Shown here in pieces: positions 61,488 to 64,000 of a stretch of 64,000 nt of DNA; positions within the stretch are counted from its first letter, which is position 1, and every line of letters starts with the position of its first letter. Source of the stretch: Xestospongia muta (taxonomy: Eukaryota; Porifera; Demospongiae; Haplosclerida; Petrosiidae); contig OY848928.1 of NCBI GenBank assembly GCA_963693285.1, positions 4,927,827 through 4,991,826 on the forward strand, in the 5' to 3' direction. Position numbers and translations under genes: made by a program. Below the pieces are notes generated by a model. That model was not told where the DNA came from. It saw only the letters and a program-made list of their open reading frames with translations, and did not search any database.

Positions 61488-62159
61488 ATGAGTGGTAGAT
61501 CAAGAGGTCGTGGACAACGTCATACCAACTTAGAGAGCTTAGGGATAAAGCCAGGAGACAATATTCCTCCTCCAATACTTCAACCTCCACCCACATTTCC
61601 TCCTTTGGAAAGAAAACCTCTTGATCTGAGCAACACAAGCTATTATCAAGCACTTCTTGTAAAGAAACAAGACTTAGAACAATCTATGAAGGAATTGCCA
61701 TTCTATCTTAAAGCACATTTGCATAAAGAGGATATTGCACGTTATTCGGATAAGTACAAGTTAAAGGAAACTAACAGCATACAAGTTATTCTCAACTCAA
61801 TACCAAACTGGAAGATGACTCTACCGAAAGAACTTCACCTTAAAAGGAAAATTAAGAAAAAAACAATAGAGAATACAAAGAAACCCAAATTGACTATTGT
61901 TAACCAATCAAAAGACAATACCTTACTTGTCAAACCAGTTTTAGCTAATGAATTGGACTTGTTAGGTGAACAAGAAACTTCTGAAGAACCAGAGACTACT
62001 GGTGCTAATAGTGATGATCAGAAAGAAGAAGATGAATATTATGACGAAGAATTTGAAGAAGAAGAAGGAGACTATCAATTGACATACTTTGATCCAGGGG
62101 ATGACTTGGTTGGCGACGACGAGGACAACTTAGATGAGACTGGAGGTTCTTACTATTAA
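61488..62159 (+). CDS. POLR3G: DNA-directed RNA polymerase III subunit RPC7 (223 aa)
   Basis: Start MSGRSRGRGQRHTNLESLGI corresponds to the G/R-rich start of human POLR3G/POLR3GL. Next come the proline block PPPILQPPPTFPPLERKP, YYQALLVKKQDLEQSMKELP, the conserved IARYSDKYK and a tryptophan-containing IPNWKMTLPKEL. The C terminus is highly acidic (EEEDEYYDEEFEEEEGD-like) and ends YFDPGDD...DDEDNLDETGG, as in the family. RPC7 is part of the RPC3-RPC6-RPC7 subcomplex that initiates Pol III transcription of tRNA and 5S genes. Intronless. Vertebrates have two paralogs; the single sponge gene is pre-duplication, so the symbol could equally be POLR3GL. Confidence 0.9.
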   Translation: MSGRSRGRGQRHTNLESLGIKPGDNIPPPILQPPPTFPPLERKPLDLSNTSYYQALLVKKQDLEQSMKELPFYLKAHLHKEDIARYSDKYKLKETNSIQVILNSIPNWKMTLPKELHLKRKIKKKTIENTKKPKLTIVNQSKDNTLLVKPVLANELDLLGEQETSEEPETTGANSDDQKEEDEYYDEEFEEEEGDYQLTYFDPGDDLVGDDEDNLDETGGSYY

Positions 62160-62415
62160 AACTTGAAGAGCCTTTAAAAATGAAATGTGTTGTTATTCTC
62201 CCAAGTTGTTGGTATATACAAGTCTGCTATATTGCAGTAAATACTTGTAGTTTGTAATGAGAAGTTTGGTCGATAAAAAAGTTAACTTTATTTATAATTT
62301 TTATAATCAAAAACAAACTATTGTTTATTCACAGATTAATAACAATTATCAATTTATTATTATTTTTGAAAGAAATGAGCTATAAATTAAGAGAGACAAC
62401 ACAACAAACAATAAA

Positions 62416-62861
62416 TTATTTACTAGAAGGAGTGGGAGCAGTCTCTTCTAAAGATTCCGTTCCTGTACCAGCTGGTGTGGTAATATCTTTAATTTTATAT
62501 TGTAGTTTCATATCCCCACCACTTTTCCAAATTGTATGTTTAACAGTTCTTATATTTAAAGAAGGGTCGAGTGCCTATTATAAATGAATCAAGGAAGCAA
62601 AAAGTGACAAGAGAAAAAAAGGAGTTAAATTTAATGATAGTTATAGCCATACAAAGAATAGATTAGTAAAATAATTAAGTTGTTTAACTTTTCTCTTATC
62701 ATTGCCAACTTAAGGAATGACTAAATATCAGGTACACACATTCTTTACAAGTCCCATTGAGAAGATTGGACACCAAGTTAAGCATGAGGTGCACTCTTGT
62801 GTTCATCTCTCTCCCTCTCTCTCTCTCTCTCACTATCCCCCCCCCCCTCTCTCTCTCTCAC

Positions 62862-62900
<39 letters not shown>

Positions 62901-63921
62901 CATATATCATATTACATTATGACTGTATATTTTACTTTACCACTCACTGTTTTAACTCTCAACACGTACTTTAATTAAACCCAATACCTGTTCTGTCTAA
63001 AACTATATTTTATATTCAATAACATCACAGTTAAAATAAGGCAAAGGGAACCACCGACAATGACAACTACGTTATCAAACTACCTATGCTAAACTGTTAC
63101 TAGGTTACTGTTAAGTTACAACTATATATACCGTCTCTGTTAGTCTTACCTGCCCTTGACAGAATAGTTCCAAACAGTCTAACGGATCTATTTTTTCATC
63201 ATTAGAATTTACAGGTCCTTTATCGCCATATAACTTGCCATACAAGTAGTCAATTACTTTCTTCACTGTTAAAATATCTTGAGCAGAGAGTCGGTCACTA
63301 TAACAAGAAAAAGAATGAGATAACGATGACAGGAGCTTACGATTTGGTATCTTTAGATGGAGCATCTGACATTTTACTAAGTGTAAAACTCATCTTTGGG
63401 TGATTAGGTAGTTGATTCTATAGTAAAAATATAATAGATATATCCTACGTTAGAATATCAAAAATATGGGTGGTAACCATAGCAACATGATGTATCCTAC
63501 GTCAGAGGTACAGAATGTATGTATTATTTTGTCATTATTTATTTAAATAGAATTGTCGTATATCCATCTATTAAAATATGGGTGGTAACCATAGCAACAT
63601 GATGGACATATGAGCTCCAGATATATATCAAGGATAATCCATATAATGAAGGAATACTAACCTGACATACGATATCAGAGATCCACAAAGGACAATATGT
63701 TCGTAACACGTTATTCTCATGAGGTTTACATGCTTCTTCACAAGTGAATCGTGCTAAAGTAGCTCCACAGTCTGTGGCCTCTGATAAGACAATGGGGGTG
63801 TGGTTAGGGACGGTAAAAAACTTGTTAGCCTATAGTTTAAGAGAGGGAGTAAAGGAGAGTATTTTAACCCTTTATTAACTGACTACTTTGTTCGGGGAAT
63901 CAGCTTTACTCTGATTTTGGT
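62416..63921 (-). CDS. WDR48: WD repeat-containing protein 48, C-terminal part (runs off window)
   Basis: Exons seen: 63921-63887, 63829-63662, 63417-63341, 63297-63150, 62574-62416, all phases fitting; the 5' part lies beyond the window. The residues contain VPNHTPIVLSEA, the linker LPNHPKMSFTLSKM, DRLSAQDILTVKKVIDYLYG and the end ALDPSLNIRTVKHTIWKSGG. These match the human WDR48 (UAF1) C terminus ([40 protein letters not shown]), the ubiquitin-like SLD domains. WDR48 activates the deubiquitinases USP1, USP12 and USP46. The WD40 propeller is outside the window. The sponge tail has about 25 extra residues ending TPSSK. Confidence 0.88.
62807..62896. repeat. (CT)n microsatellite in WDR48 intron
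   Basis: An interrupted CT/CCCC run in the intron 62575-63149. No coding sense. Confidence 0.75.
63463..63603. promoter_or_regulatory. Duplicated X-box element in WDR48 intron
   Basis: The block ATATGGGTGGTAACCATAGC (plus AACATGATG) occurs at 63465 and 63577. Each copy contains GTAACCATAGCAAC (63473-63486 and 63585-63598), which fits the RFX X-box consensus GTNRCC-N2-RGYAAC exactly. Both lie in the intron 63418-63661. Confidence 0.5.
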
Positions 63922-64000
63922 CTGCAAATGGATAAATGGATTGATGGTAAATGGATTGATAGCATGATAAATGGACAAATGAAGAACCAATAAATGGATT

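Noticed and set aside
62321..62587. 88-codon plus-strand ORF
   Set aside because: It lies opposite the final WDR48 exon, whose minus-strand product matches the known C terminus.

Overview
The window looks like nuclear DNA of a marine sponge, most likely a demosponge close to Amphimedon queenslandica. This is inference: the DNA is AT-rich, introns are often only 50-130 nt with GT..AG ends, clearly animal housekeeping genes are packed closely and often head to head, and there is a large family of secreted-plus-multipass proteins in very recent tandem copies. No bacterial operon, rRNA, tRNA or CRISPR array was seen.

Region 1 (1-33180) is a tandem array of giant, single-coding-exon membrane proteins of about 1,200 residues. 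Each has a signal peptide, an ectodomain of GG-x-x-Y and F-x-x-N repeats (Pmp-like, predicted right-handed beta-helix), a cysteine-rich stalk, about 9-10 hydrophobic segments containing the signature KPFLDEFQ-x-C-Y-x-D, and a cytoplasmic tail. Two subfamilies occur: A (A1 partial, A2, A3, A4) and B (B1, B2, B3, plus a B/A chimera). A1, A2 and A3 are each followed by a truncated 5' remnant of a B gene exactly where A4 has the intact B1, so the array appears to descend from repeated A-B cassettes. A recent tandem duplication of about 7.84 kb (15428-23267 copied as 23268-31109) has both ends inside genes and created the frame-broken chimera. Short patches and whole tail modules are shuffled between copies.

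Region 2 (33540-50865) holds conserved, intron-rich genes: an unrecognised coiled-coil protein divergent from ZC2HC1A with a perfect X-box between them; an RS-rich THRAP3/BCLAF1-like protein divergent from a 14-exon Vac8-like armadillo protein whose sixth intron hosts a cyclin B gene on the other strand; UQCC2 divergent from the first of two tandem cathepsin B genes.

Region 3 (51738-60016) has two further giant receptor-like genes (subfamily C), sharing the fold, transmembrane signature and tail motifs of A and B. Region 4 (60149-64000) holds ARL6IP4 divergent from POLR3G (RNA polymerase III subunit RPC7), then the 3' half of WDR48 running off the window edge.

The most interesting system is the A/B/C array: nine complete or partial paralogs whose near-identical membrane and stalk parts are combined with locally variable ectodomain patches and exchangeable tails. 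That pattern fits a fast-evolving cell-surface recognition family, but function is not shown by the sequence.
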